Below are positions 39,743-48,400 of a DNA stretch of 64,000 nucleotides, one piece after another. Made by a program: the position numbers and the translations under genes. The notes beneath the pieces are model-generated. The model ran no database searches and was not told the origin of the DNA. It was given only the letters and a program-made list of their open reading frames with translations. The number at the start of each line of letters is the position of its first letter. The first letter of the stretch is position 1. The stretch is from Myxococcus qinghaiensis (GTDB lineage: Bacteria > Myxococcota > Myxococcia > Myxococcales > Myxococcaceae): positions 124,001-188,000 of the forward strand of contig NZ_JAKCFA010000020.1 of assembly GCF_024198215.1 (NCBI RefSeq). The letters are read 5' to 3'.

Positions 39743-41647
39743 ATGAAGTGGCGAGGTTCTCTGGGGGCCAGGCCAGCGGGTGGAGACAGCACGCATTTCC
39801 GGGTGTGGGCGCCACGCAGGCGCAGTGTCGAGGTGGTGGTTCGAGGCGCGTCGCAGCCGCTTCCCCTGACGGGGGATGACCAAGGCTACTTCGAGGCCGT
39901 GCACCCGGTGCCCGTGGGGGCGCTGTACAAGTACCGCCTGGACTCGGGTGACGAGTTCCCCGACCCCGCCTCGCGCTTCCAGCCCGAGGGCCCGCATGGC
40001 TTCAGCGAGGTGGTCGACCCGTACGTGCACCCCTGGACGGACGGCGACTGGAAGGGGCTGTCCTGCATCCGGGGCCAGGTGCTCTACGAGCTGCACCTGG
40101 GCACCTTCACGCCCGAGGGGACGTACAGGGCGGCAATCGCGAAGCTGCCGCTGCTCAAGGACCTGGGCGTCACCTGCCTGGAGTTGATGCCGCTGCACAC
40201 GTTCCCCGGGCGTTTCAACTGGGGCTACGACGGCGCGCAGCTCTTCGCGCCCAGCTTCCAGTACGGACGCCCGGAGGAGCTGCGCGCCTTCGTGGACGCC
40301 GCGCACGCGCTGGGGCTCGGCGTGCTGCTGGACGTCGTCTACAACCACCTGGGGCCGGACGGGAACTACCTGGCGCAGTACTCGCCCGACTACTTCACCC
40401 GCAAGTACGAGAACGAGTGGGGCGAGCCGACGAACTTCGACGACGGACCCGCCGCGGGGCCCAGCCGCGACTTCTTCATCCAGAACGCGTGTGCCTGGGT
40501 GGCCGAGTATCACTTCGACGGGCTTCGCGTGGACGCGACGCAGGCCCTGTATGACGACGGGCCGTGCCACATCGTGAAGGAGCTGACCCAGGCGGTGCGT
40601 GAGGCGGGCGCCGGGCGTGGCGTCCTCGTCATCGCCGAGAACGAACCCCAGGACGAGCTGTGCGTGAGGGCGGCGGAGCGGGGCGGCTGGGGGATGGATG
40701 CGCTCTGGGTGGATGACTTCCACCACTCCGCCCGCGTCGCCGCCACGGGACGGGCGGAGGCGTACCTCCAGGACTATCGAGGCACCGCGCAGGAGCTGCT
40801 GTCGTGCGTGCTGCGCAACTCGCTCTATCAGGGGCAGTACTACCGCTGGCAGAAGAAGGCCCGGGGCAGTCCGCTGCTGCGCGTGCCGTCGAGCGCGTGC
40901 ATCTTCTATCTCCAGAACCACGACCAGCTCGCGAACATGCTCCAGGGCCAGCGGCTGCACCGCATCTGCGGGGAGCGCCTGGCGCGCGCGCTCACCACGC
41001 TGTGGCTCCTGCTGCCCCAGACGCCGCTGCTCTTCATGGGGCAGGAGTGGTTCGCGAACACGCCCTTCTTCTACTTCGTGGACCACAAGCCGGAGCTCCA
41101 GCCGCTGGTGCGCAAGGGACGGGAGCAGTACCTCGGTCAGTTCGAGAGCGCCCGCCACGCGCTGGAGCACGAGGGCTACGTGGAGCACGTGGACGAGAAA
41201 GCCTTCCTGCGCTCCCGGCTCGACTGGAGCGAGCGGGAGCGCAACGAGGGGCCGCTCACCCTGCACCGTGAGCTGCTCCGGTTGCGTCGTGAGGACCCGG
41301 TGCTCGCCCGGCAGGACGGCGGCCAGCTCGCGGGGGCCGTCCTCTCACCCAACGCCTTCGTGCTGCGCTACTCGGGCAGCGAGCAGGAGGGCGACCGGCT
41401 GTTGCTCGTCAACCTGGGGAGCGAGCTGGAGCTCTCTCCGTGCCCCGAGCCCCTTCTCGCACCACCTCGGGATGAAGGGTGGCGTGTTGGACTGTCGAGT
41501 GAAGAGGTTCGATTCGGAGGTGCAGGCTCTTGCTCACTGGACTCATTGAGGGTCGCGACGTCGTGGCGCGTGCCGGGGATGACCGCTCTGTGGATGACGA
41601 GCACGGGAAGGAGTCCCACGGGCCTCGGCCCACGGACGGCAGGATGA
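39743..41647 (+). CDS. treZ: Malto-oligosyltrehalose trehalohydrolase
   Basis: GH13 enzyme that releases trehalose from maltooligosyltrehalose. The 634-residue product has an N-terminal CBM48/E-set domain (FRVWAPRRRSVEVVV), the barrel start ELHLGTFTPEGTYRAA, YDGAQLFAPSFQYG, LDVVYNHLGPDGNYL, catalytic Asp in FDGLRVDATQAL and catalytic Glu in VIAENEPQDE, and LQNHDQLAN. The ATG at 39743 follows GGAGG; earlier in-frame codons lack similarity. Its last codons overlap the debranching enzyme start (ATGA). The partner treY is not in the window, so it must lie elsewhere if the pathway is complete. Confidence 0.92.
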   Translation: MKWRGSLGARPAGGDSTHFRVWAPRRRSVEVVVRGASQPLPLTGDDQGYFEAVHPVPVGALYKYRLDSGDEFPDPASRFQPEGPHGFSEVVDPYVHPWTDGDWKGLSCIRGQVLYELHLGTFTPEGTYRAAIAKLPLLKDLGVTCLELMPLHTFPGRFNWGYDGAQLFAPSFQYGRPEELRAFVDAAHALGLGVLLDVVYNHLGPDGNYLAQYSPDYFTRKYENEWGEPTNFDDGPAAGPSRDFFIQNACAWVAEYHFDGLRVDATQALYDDGPCHIVKELTQAVREAGAGRGVLVIAENEPQDELCVRAAERGGWGMDALWVDDFHHSARVAATGRAEAYLQDYRGTAQELLSCVLRNSLYQGQYYRWQKKARGSPLLRVPSSACIFYLQNHDQLANMLQGQRLHRICGERLARALTTLWLLLPQTPLLFMGQEWFANTPFFYFVDHKPELQPLVRKGREQYLGQFESARHALEHEGYVEHVDEKAFLRSRLDWSERERNEGPLTLHRELLRLRREDPVLARQDGGQLAGAVLSPNAFVLRYSGSEQEGDRLLLVNLGSELELSPCPEPLLAPPRDEGWRVGLSSEEVRFGGAGSCSLDSLRVATSWRVPGMTALWMTSTGRSPTGLGPRTAG

Positions 41648-43662
41648 AGGGGATGCGCGGCTTGCCCGAGCTGAAGTTCGCCTGGCACGTGGGAGCGCCG
41701 GCCATCGAGGTGCTCGGCCGGGAGTGGCTGGTGACGAATGGCCTGGGGGGCTATGCGTCCAGCACGCTGGCGGGGGTGAATGCGCGTCGCTACCACGGCC
41801 TCTTCATCCCCACCCTGCCGGAGCGGGGCCGCACCGTCATGTTGTCCCGACTGGTGGAGACCGCCCGGGTGGAGGGGCAGAACTACCGGCTGGAGGGGGA
41901 GGTGCGCGCCGACGGCACGCTGATGGGGGACACCTCGCTGCTGCACTCCTTCCGGCTGGATGGCCTCATCCCCGAGTGGGAGTACGTCCTGGGCTCCACG
42001 CGCCTGCGTCGCAGGCTGGTGCTGGTGCACGGCGAGAACACGCTCTTCATCGAGTGGGCACACCTGTCCGGGCCTCCCGTGAAGCTCCGGCTGCGGCCCT
42101 TCCCGGTGTTCCGCGTGCACGAGCACGACTTCCCGCACGGCTACTGCCAGCCGAAGGTCGTCCTCCAGGGAGAGCGCATCGAGATGTTCGCGGAGAAGGA
42201 CGCGCCGGCGCTGAAGTTGCGGCTGTACGCCGACGGCACGGTGCCCTTCGTGGCGCTGCCTGAAATCTCCTCGCCGCAGCTGTACCGGACGGAGCGCGCC
42301 CGGGGGATGCCGCACATCGAGACGCAGGCGAGCCCCGGCTACTTCGAGTGCACGGTGCGGCCGGGCAGTCGCCTGTCGCTCGGCGCCACGGTGGACGACT
42401 GGACGCTGTTGGACCGCGACCCCGCCATGAGCTTCGACATGGAGCGCGAGCGCGAGTGGCGCCTCTTGGAGCGCGCGCCCATGGCGGCGAGGACGGGCAC
42501 CGCGGCGCGCCTCGTCCTGGCGGGGGACCAGTTCATCGTCGACCCCATGCGCACGCGCGACGATGCGTGGGCCCGGGCGATTGGCGAGGATGCCCGCAGC
42601 GTCATCGCCGGCTACCCCTGGTTCACCGACTGGGGCCGCGACACGATGATTTCGCTGGAGGGGCTGACGGTGTGCTCGGGGCGCTTCCGCGAGGCGGCGG
42701 CGATTCTGCGGACGTTCCGGCACCACGTGAAGGACGGGCTGTTGCCCAACCTCTTCCCGGAGGGCGAGGCGGACGGGCTGTACCACACGGCCGACGCGAC
42801 GCTCTGGTTCTTCCACGCGGTGGACCGCTACGTCACGGCCTCAGGCGACATGGAGCTCCTGCGCGAGTTCTATCCGACGTTCGAGGACATCGTCCGCAAG
42901 CACGAGCAGGGCACGCGCCACAACATCCGCATCGACCCGAAGGATGGGCTGCTGACGCAGGGTGAGGAGGGCTACCAGCTCACCTGGATGGACGCGAAGG
43001 TGGACGGCTGGGTGGTGACGCCCCGGCGCGGCAAGGCGGTGGAGCTCAATGCGCTGTGGTTCAACGCCATGCGGTTGATGGCGGAGTGGGCCGGGCTCCA
43101 AGGACTGGACGCGGCGCCCTACGCGCAGGCCGCGCAGAAGGCCCAGGACTCCTTCAACCAGCGCTTCTGGAATCCCGAGGAGCGGTGCCTGTACGACGTG
43201 GTGGACGCGGAAGGCGGTGTCAATGACGCCGCCGTGCGGCCCAACCAGATTTTCGCCCTGTCGCTCAAGTACCCGGTGCTCAACCCGGACAAGTGGCCGG
43301 ACGTGCTGCACAAGGTGGAGACGGAGCTGCTCACGCCGGTGGGGCTGCGCTCGCTGGCGTCGGACCACGACGACTACAAGGCCACGTACGACGGAGACCT
43401 GCGCGCGCGCGACGCGGCGTACCACCAGGGCACGGTGTGGAGCTGGCTGATTGGCCACTACGTGGACGCGGCGCTGCGGGTTCAGCCGGACCGCGCGCAC
43501 CTGCGGGACGTCATGGACGGCCTGGAGACGCACCTGAGACAGGCGGGCGTCGGGCAGGTGAGCGAAATCTTCGACGCCACGCCGCCCTTCAGGCCACGAG
43601 GGTGCATCGCCCAGGCCTGGGGAGTGGCCGAGGCGCTGCGGGTCTTCCTGCGCACCGCCTGA
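41644..43662 (+). CDS. Glycogen debranching enzyme (amylo-alpha-1,6-glucosidase type, GH133)
   Basis: A 672-residue archaeal/bacterial-type debranching enzyme. The N-terminal domain carries EWLVTNGLGGYASSTLAG and RRYHGLFIPTL. The C-terminal (alpha/alpha)6 barrel has YPWFTDWGRDTMISLEGL, NLFPEGEADGLYHTADATLWFFHAVDRY and YQLTWMDAKVDGWVVTPR. These are the conserved active-site segments of GDE_C enzymes, which hydrolyse alpha-1,6 branch points of glycogen. A 4-base overlap with treZ implies coupled expression, linking glycogen breakdown to trehalose production. Confidence 0.92.
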   Translation: MKGMRGLPELKFAWHVGAPAIEVLGREWLVTNGLGGYASSTLAGVNARRYHGLFIPTLPERGRTVMLSRLVETARVEGQNYRLEGEVRADGTLMGDTSLLHSFRLDGLIPEWEYVLGSTRLRRRLVLVHGENTLFIEWAHLSGPPVKLRLRPFPVFRVHEHDFPHGYCQPKVVLQGERIEMFAEKDAPALKLRLYADGTVPFVALPEISSPQLYRTERARGMPHIETQASPGYFECTVRPGSRLSLGATVDDWTLLDRDPAMSFDMEREREWRLLERAPMAARTGTAARLVLAGDQFIVDPMRTRDDAWARAIGEDARSVIAGYPWFTDWGRDTMISLEGLTVCSGRFREAAAILRTFRHHVKDGLLPNLFPEGEADGLYHTADATLWFFHAVDRYVTASGDMELLREFYPTFEDIVRKHEQGTRHNIRIDPKDGLLTQGEEGYQLTWMDAKVDGWVVTPRRGKAVELNALWFNAMRLMAEWAGLQGLDAAPYAQAAQKAQDSFNQRFWNPEERCLYDVVDAEGGVNDAAVRPNQIFALSLKYPVLNPDKWPDVLHKVETELLTPVGLRSLASDHDDYKATYDGDLRARDAAYHQGTVWSWLIGHYVDAALRVQPDRAHLRDVMDGLETHLRQAGVGQVSEIFDATPPFRPRGCIAQAWGVAEALRVFLRTA

Positions 43663-43677
43663 CGCGAGGTCAGGCGG
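43655..43677. terminator. Bidirectional hairpin covering two stop codons
   Basis: CCGCCTGAC (43655-43663) pairs perfectly with GTCAGGCGG (43669-43677) around GCGAG. The stop codons of the debranching enzyme and of the convergent PP2C gene both lie within the stem. Confidence 0.8.
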
Positions 43678-44434
43678 CGTGGTAGCGGGCGAGCACGCAG
43701 GTGACGTTGTCGTTGCCGCCCGCGGCGTTCGCCATGTCGATGAGCTGGGAGCACGCCTTGTCCAGCTCCGGCGTGCGGCCCAAAATCTCCTGCATCTGCG
43801 GGTCGGTCACCATGCCGCTCAGGCCGTCCGAGCACAGCAGGAAGACATCGCCCGGCTGCGGCTCCACGCGGGAGACGTCCACCTGGACGTTCTCCTTCAT
43901 GCCGAGCGCTCGGACGATGACGTTCTTGTGCGGGAAGTTCTCGACCTCCTCCGGCGAGAGCTTCTTCGCCTTGAGGTAGTCGTTGAGCAGGGAGTGGTCC
44001 TCGGTGATCTGCTTGAGGGCTCCGGAGCGGAAGAAGTACACGCGGCTGTCGCCCACGTGCCCGACGTAGGCGACGTCGCTGGCGAAGTGCAGGCTGACGA
44101 TGGTCGTCCCCATGCCCTTGTACTTCGACTCGCTGCTGGCCTTCTCGAAGATGCGCGCGTTGGCGAGCTTGATACCGGTGGCCAACCGGTTCTCGTCATA
44201 GTTGCGCTGCTTGTCCATCTTGAAGGGCCAGGTGCTGTCCTGGTCCTTGGACGTCATCTTGTAGAACTCACCCAACTCGTCCACGGCGATGCGACTGGCG
44301 ATTTCTCCAGAGGAGTGACCACCCATCCCGTCCGCGACGATGAAGAGGTGCTCATCGGGCAACATGAGGAAGTTGTCCTCGTTGTGGTTCCGCTTCATCC
44401 CGACGTGGGTGCTGCCGGCTACCTCGATGCGCAT
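43670..44434 (-). CDS. PP2C-family serine/threonine protein phosphatase
   Basis: A 254-residue metal-dependent phosphatase. The PP2C motifs are complete: RNHNEDNFL, VADGMGGHSSGE, GMGTTIVSL, GHVGDSRVYFF, TEDHSLLNDYL, LLCSDGLSGMV and GGNDNVTCVLARY. The three metal-binding aspartates are present. A myxobacterial phosphatase of this type (Pph1) acts in development, but one-to-one identity cannot be claimed here. The ATG at 44434 begins the domain directly (MRIEVAGSTHVG); an upstream in-frame start adds 14 residues. A weak TTGACC box lies on the minus strand at 44504-44499. Confidence 0.93.
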   Translation of the reverse strand: MRIEVAGSTHVGMKRNHNEDNFLMLPDEHLFIVADGMGGHSSGEIASRIAVDELGEFYKMTSKDQDSTWPFKMDKQRNYDENRLATGIKLANARIFEKASSESKYKGMGTTIVSLHFASDVAYVGHVGDSRVYFFRSGALKQITEDHSLLNDYLKAKKLSPEEVENFPHKNVIVRALGMKENVQVDVSRVEPQPGDVFLLCSDGLSGMVTDPQMQEILGRTPELDKACSQLIDMANAAGGNDNVTCVLARYHAA

Positions 44435-44524
44435 GCGCGGGGACTCTTCTAAGGGGACGAGAAACTGGCGGCGCACGTTAACAAAGCGCTCGGAAAACGG
44501 TCAAAAGACGTGCTCTGGGTGCGG

Positions 44525-44902
44525 TCAGGCAGGGGACACCGGGGCAGGGGAGGCGGGCTCGAAGCTCAAGCGGTCCCCTTCCTGGGTGCCGCTCGCGGCC
44601 AGGACGCCCGCGGGCAGCTCCAGCACCGAGCGGGCCTGGAAGTACACGGACGTCGTCCTCCAGGGTGGCAGTGCCATCATCTGCTTGACGATACGCCCCT
44701 GGGCGTCCAGGAAGGCGACGTCAATGGGGATGCGCATGAAGAACGTGTGGATGGAGTTGCAGGGCTGGATGTGGAGGCCCTCGCCCACGGCGAGCTGCTC
44801 GCGCCCCATCAGTCCCTTGAAGCGCTGGGCGAAGGAGGTGGCCTTCTCCGCCCGGTCCGCCAGCGGCTTCTGCCGCGTCTCGTTGGTCACCTTCCAGCGC
44901 AT
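44525..44902 (-). CDS. DUF192 family protein
   Basis: A 125-residue DUF192 protein. The conserved segments are ATSFAQRFKGLMGREQL, CNSIHTFFMRIPIDVAFLD and VLELPAGVLAASGTQEGD. DUF192 is a small beta-rich domain found widely in bacteria and archaea without an established biochemical role. Homologues usually carry a signal peptide; this one does not. Its start codon lies only 17 bases from the divergent trmL start. Confidence 0.9.
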   Translation of the reverse strand: MRWKVTNETRQKPLADRAEKATSFAQRFKGLMGREQLAVGEGLHIQPCNSIHTFFMRIPIDVAFLDAQGRIVKQMMALPPWRTTSVYFQARSVLELPAGVLAASGTQEGDRLSFEPASPAPVSPA

Positions 44903-44919
44903 GTAGCGCGTTCTACCCC

Positions 44920-45423
44920 ATGCTCGAGCCCCTGGCGCGTCCTCTGCATCTGGTTCTGGTCTCCCCCCAGATTCCCCCCAACACCGGCAATGTCGCCCGC
45001 TTGTGCGCGGTGACGGGCTGCCGGCTCATCCTGGTGGAGCCCCTGGGCTTCTCCATCGATGACCGGAACCTGAAGCGGGCCGGGCTGGACTACTGGGACA
45101 AGGTATTTCTACGGCTGTACCCGACTTATGGGGCGTACGTGGAGGCGTATCCGGAGGCCCGGCGGTGGTTGTTCTCGGCGCGGGCGGAGCAGACGTTGTT
45201 CGAGGCGCGCTTCGAGGAGGGGGACCACCTGGTGTTCGGCTCGGAGGTGACGGGGTTGTTGCCGGAGGTGATGGAGGGGGGGACGGGGACGGCGCTGACG
45301 ATTCCGATGCTGGAGGGGCGGCGGAGCATGAACCTGTCCACGGCGGTGGGGGTGGGGACGTACGAGGCGCTGCGACAGGTGTGTTTCACCGGGGCGGGCA
45401 GGCGTGCACCCTCGGCAAGTTGA
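44920..45423 (+). CDS. trmL: tRNA (cytidine/uridine-34-2'-O)-methyltransferase
   Basis: SPOUT-class SpoU family enzyme that 2'-O-methylates the wobble base of tRNA-Leu isoacceptors in E. coli. The 167-residue product has the three motifs in order: SPQIPPNTGNVARLCAVTGC, HLVFGSEVTGL and IPMLEGRRSMNLSTAVGVG. Length and lack of an N-terminal extension fit TrmL rather than TrmH or RlmB. It is followed 33 bases later by the giant repeat gene. Confidence 0.93.
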   Translation: MLEPLARPLHLVLVSPQIPPNTGNVARLCAVTGCRLILVEPLGFSIDDRNLKRAGLDYWDKVFLRLYPTYGAYVEAYPEARRWLFSARAEQTLFEARFEEGDHLVFGSEVTGLLPEVMEGGTGTALTIPMLEGRRSMNLSTAVGVGTYEALRQVCFTGAGRRAPSAS

Positions 45424-45456
45424 GGGGCGGTGAGGAGGGACTACACTGCGGCGAGG

Positions 45457-48400
45457 ATGACTCCGTCGCAGGCCGCCGAAGCGCTGTACTCCGCCCACAA
45501 ATCCCGAGCCACGGGCTGGCTGACGCTGTCCGCTGGAGGGCGCGAGTCGCGGCTGATGTTGCGCGAGGGCGACCTCGTGGGGACTCGGCTGGGGTTCGGA
45601 TATCAGAGTCCGGCGCAGGCCTTGTTGCAGAGCGGGTTGTTGAGCGCGGAGGCGTTGGATGCGCTCTGGGCGCGGGGTGGTGCGGGCGAGGCGGACGAGG
45701 AGCTGCTGGAGGAGCACGGGCTGGAGCGGGACGCGGTGGTGGAGCAGCAGGTGCTGGCCCACGTGCGGCGGTTGAGTGAGCTGGCGGAGCGCGCGGCGTT
45801 CGAGCCTGGGAGCGTGGAGGCGGAGTTCCAGCCCATCTCCGGGGTGAGGGTGGTGCGGGCGGCGCTGGAGCGGCCGGGGGCGGGAGGGGCGAAGGGGCGG
45901 GTGTTCCGGTGCGCGGATGTGGCGGCGTGCGAGCCGTGGCTGACGGATGCGTCCGAGCGGGAGTTGCTGGAGACGCTGGGGGAGTTCCGTGAGCCGGAGT
46001 CGCTGACGCCCGCGCGTGAGGCGCTGCTGCTCGTGCTGGAGCGCGAGGGTGGGGTCGAAGCGCTGTCGGTGGAGGAGTGGGAGGCGAGGGAGGAGGCGCG
46101 GAGGCAGGAGGAGGAGGCCGCGCGCAAGAGGGCGGAGGAGGAGCGCGTCCGTGCCGAGGAGGAAGCTCGGCGGGCGGAGGAGGCTCGGCTTCGCGCGATT
46201 GAAGAGGCTCGGCTGGCGGAGGAGGCGAGGCTTCGCGCGATTGAGGAGGCCCGGCTGGCGGAGGAGGCCCGGCTTCGCGCTGAGGCGGAGCGGCTGGCGG
46301 AAGAGGCTCGGCTGGCGGAGGAGGCGAGGCTTCGCGCGATTGAGGAGGCGCGACTCGCGGAAGAGGCTCGGTTGGCGGAAGAGGCCCGGCTCGCTGAAGA
46401 GGCCCGGCTCGCTGAAGAGGCTCGGGTTCGTGCGGAGGAAGAGCGTCGCGCGGAAGAGGCCCGACTCGCTGAAGAGGCGCGGCTCGCTGAAGAGGCGCGG
46501 CTCGCTGAAGAGGCTCGACTCGCTGAAGAGGCTCGACTCGCTGAAGAGGCTCGACTCGCTGAAGAGGCTCGGCTCGCTGAAGAAGCTCGGGTTCGTGCAG
46601 AGGAAGAGCGTCGCGCTGAAGAGGCTCGGCTCGCGGAAGAGGCCCGGCTGGCCGAAGAGGCTCGACGGGCTGAAGAGGCCCGACTCGCTGAAGAGGCGCG
46701 GCTTGCTGAAGAGGCCCGGCTTGCTGAAGAGGCGCGGCTCGCTGAAGAGGCGCGGCTGGCCGAAGAGGCTCGACTCGCTGAAGAGGCCCGGCTGGTCGAA
46801 GAGGCTCGTGCCCGCGCGGAGGAAGAGCGTCGAGCTGAAGAGGCACGACTGGCCGAAGAGGCACGGCTCGCTGAAGAGGCACGGGTTCGTGCCGAGGAAG
46901 AGCGCCGCGCGGAAGAGGCTCGACTCGCGGAAGAGGCCCGGTTGGCCGAAGAGGCCAGGCTCGCTGAAGAAGCTCGGGTTCGTGCCGAGGAAGAGCGCCG
47001 CGCGGAAGAGGCTCGGTTGGCGGAAGAGGCCCGACTGGCCGAAGAGGCACGGGTTCGTGCCGAAGAAGAGCGACGTGCGGAAGAGGCTCGACTCGCCGAA
47101 GAGGCTCGACTGGCTGAAGAGGCTCGGGTCCGCACCGAAGAAGAGCTTCGAGCTGAAGAGGCTCGACTCGCGGAAGAGGCTCGGCTGGCGGAAGAGGCTC
47201 GGCTGGCGGAAGAGGCTCGGCTGGCGGAAGAGGCTCGACTCGCCGAAGAGGCTCGGGTCCGCGCCGAGGAAGAGCGACTCGCGGAAGAGGCTCGACTCGC
47301 GGAAGAGGCTCGGGTCCGCGCCGAGGAAGAGCGTCGAGCGGAAGAGGCACGCCTAGCCGAAGAGGCTCGACTCGCCGAAGAGGCTCGGGTCCGCGCCGAG
47401 GAAGAGCGTCGAGCGGAAGAGGCACGCCTAGCCGAAGAGGCTCGACTCGCGGAAGAGGCTCGAGTCCGCGCCGAGGAAGAGCGGCTCGCCGAAGAGGCAC
47501 GACTCGCCGAAGAGGCACGACTCGCCGAAGAGGCACGACTCGCCGAAGAGGCACGACTCGCCGAAGAGGCTCGGATCCGTGCCGAGGAAGAGCGGCTCGC
47601 CGAAGAGGCACGACTCGCCGAAGAGGCACGACTCGCCGAAGAGGCACGACTCGCCGAAGAGGCTCGGATCCGTGCCGAGGAAGAGCGTCGAGCGGAAGAG
47701 GCACGCCTAGCCGAAGAGGCTCGGCTGGCGGAAGAGGCTCGACTCGCTGAAGAGGCACGACTGGACGAAGAGGCACGGGTTCGTGCCGAAGAAGAGCGTC
47801 GCGCTGAAGAGGCCCGACTGGCCGAAGAGGCTCAGGTCCGAGCTGAGGAAGAGCGTCGAGTTGAAGAGGCTCGACTCGCGGAAGAGGCTCGACTCGCGGA
47901 AGAGGCCCGGGTCCGCGCCGAGGAAGAGCGACTCGCGGAAGAGGCTCGACTCGCCGAAGAGGCCCGGCTGGCGGAAGAGGCCCGACTCGCGGAAGAGGCT
48001 CGACTCGCGGAAGAGGCCAGGGTCCGCGCCGAGGAAGAGCGACTCGCTGAAGAGGCACGACTCGCCGAAGAGGCTCGGATCCGTGCCGAGGAAGAGCGTC
48101 GAGCGGAAGAGGCTCGGATCGCGGAAGAGGAGCGGCTGGCTGAAGAGGCCCGGCTGGCCGAAGAGGCTCGACGGGCTGAAGAGGCGCGGCTTGCTGAAGA
48201 GGCGCGGCTCGCTGAAGAGGCCCGGCTTGCTGAAGAGGCCCGGCTCGCTGAAGAGGCGCGGCTCGCTGAAGAGGCGCGGCTGGCCGAAGAGGCTCGACTC
48301 GCTGAAGAGGCCCGGCTGGTCGAAGAGGCTCGTGCCCGCGCGGAGGAAGAGCGTCGAGCTGAAGAGGCACGACTGGCCGAAGAGGCACGGCTCGCTGAAG

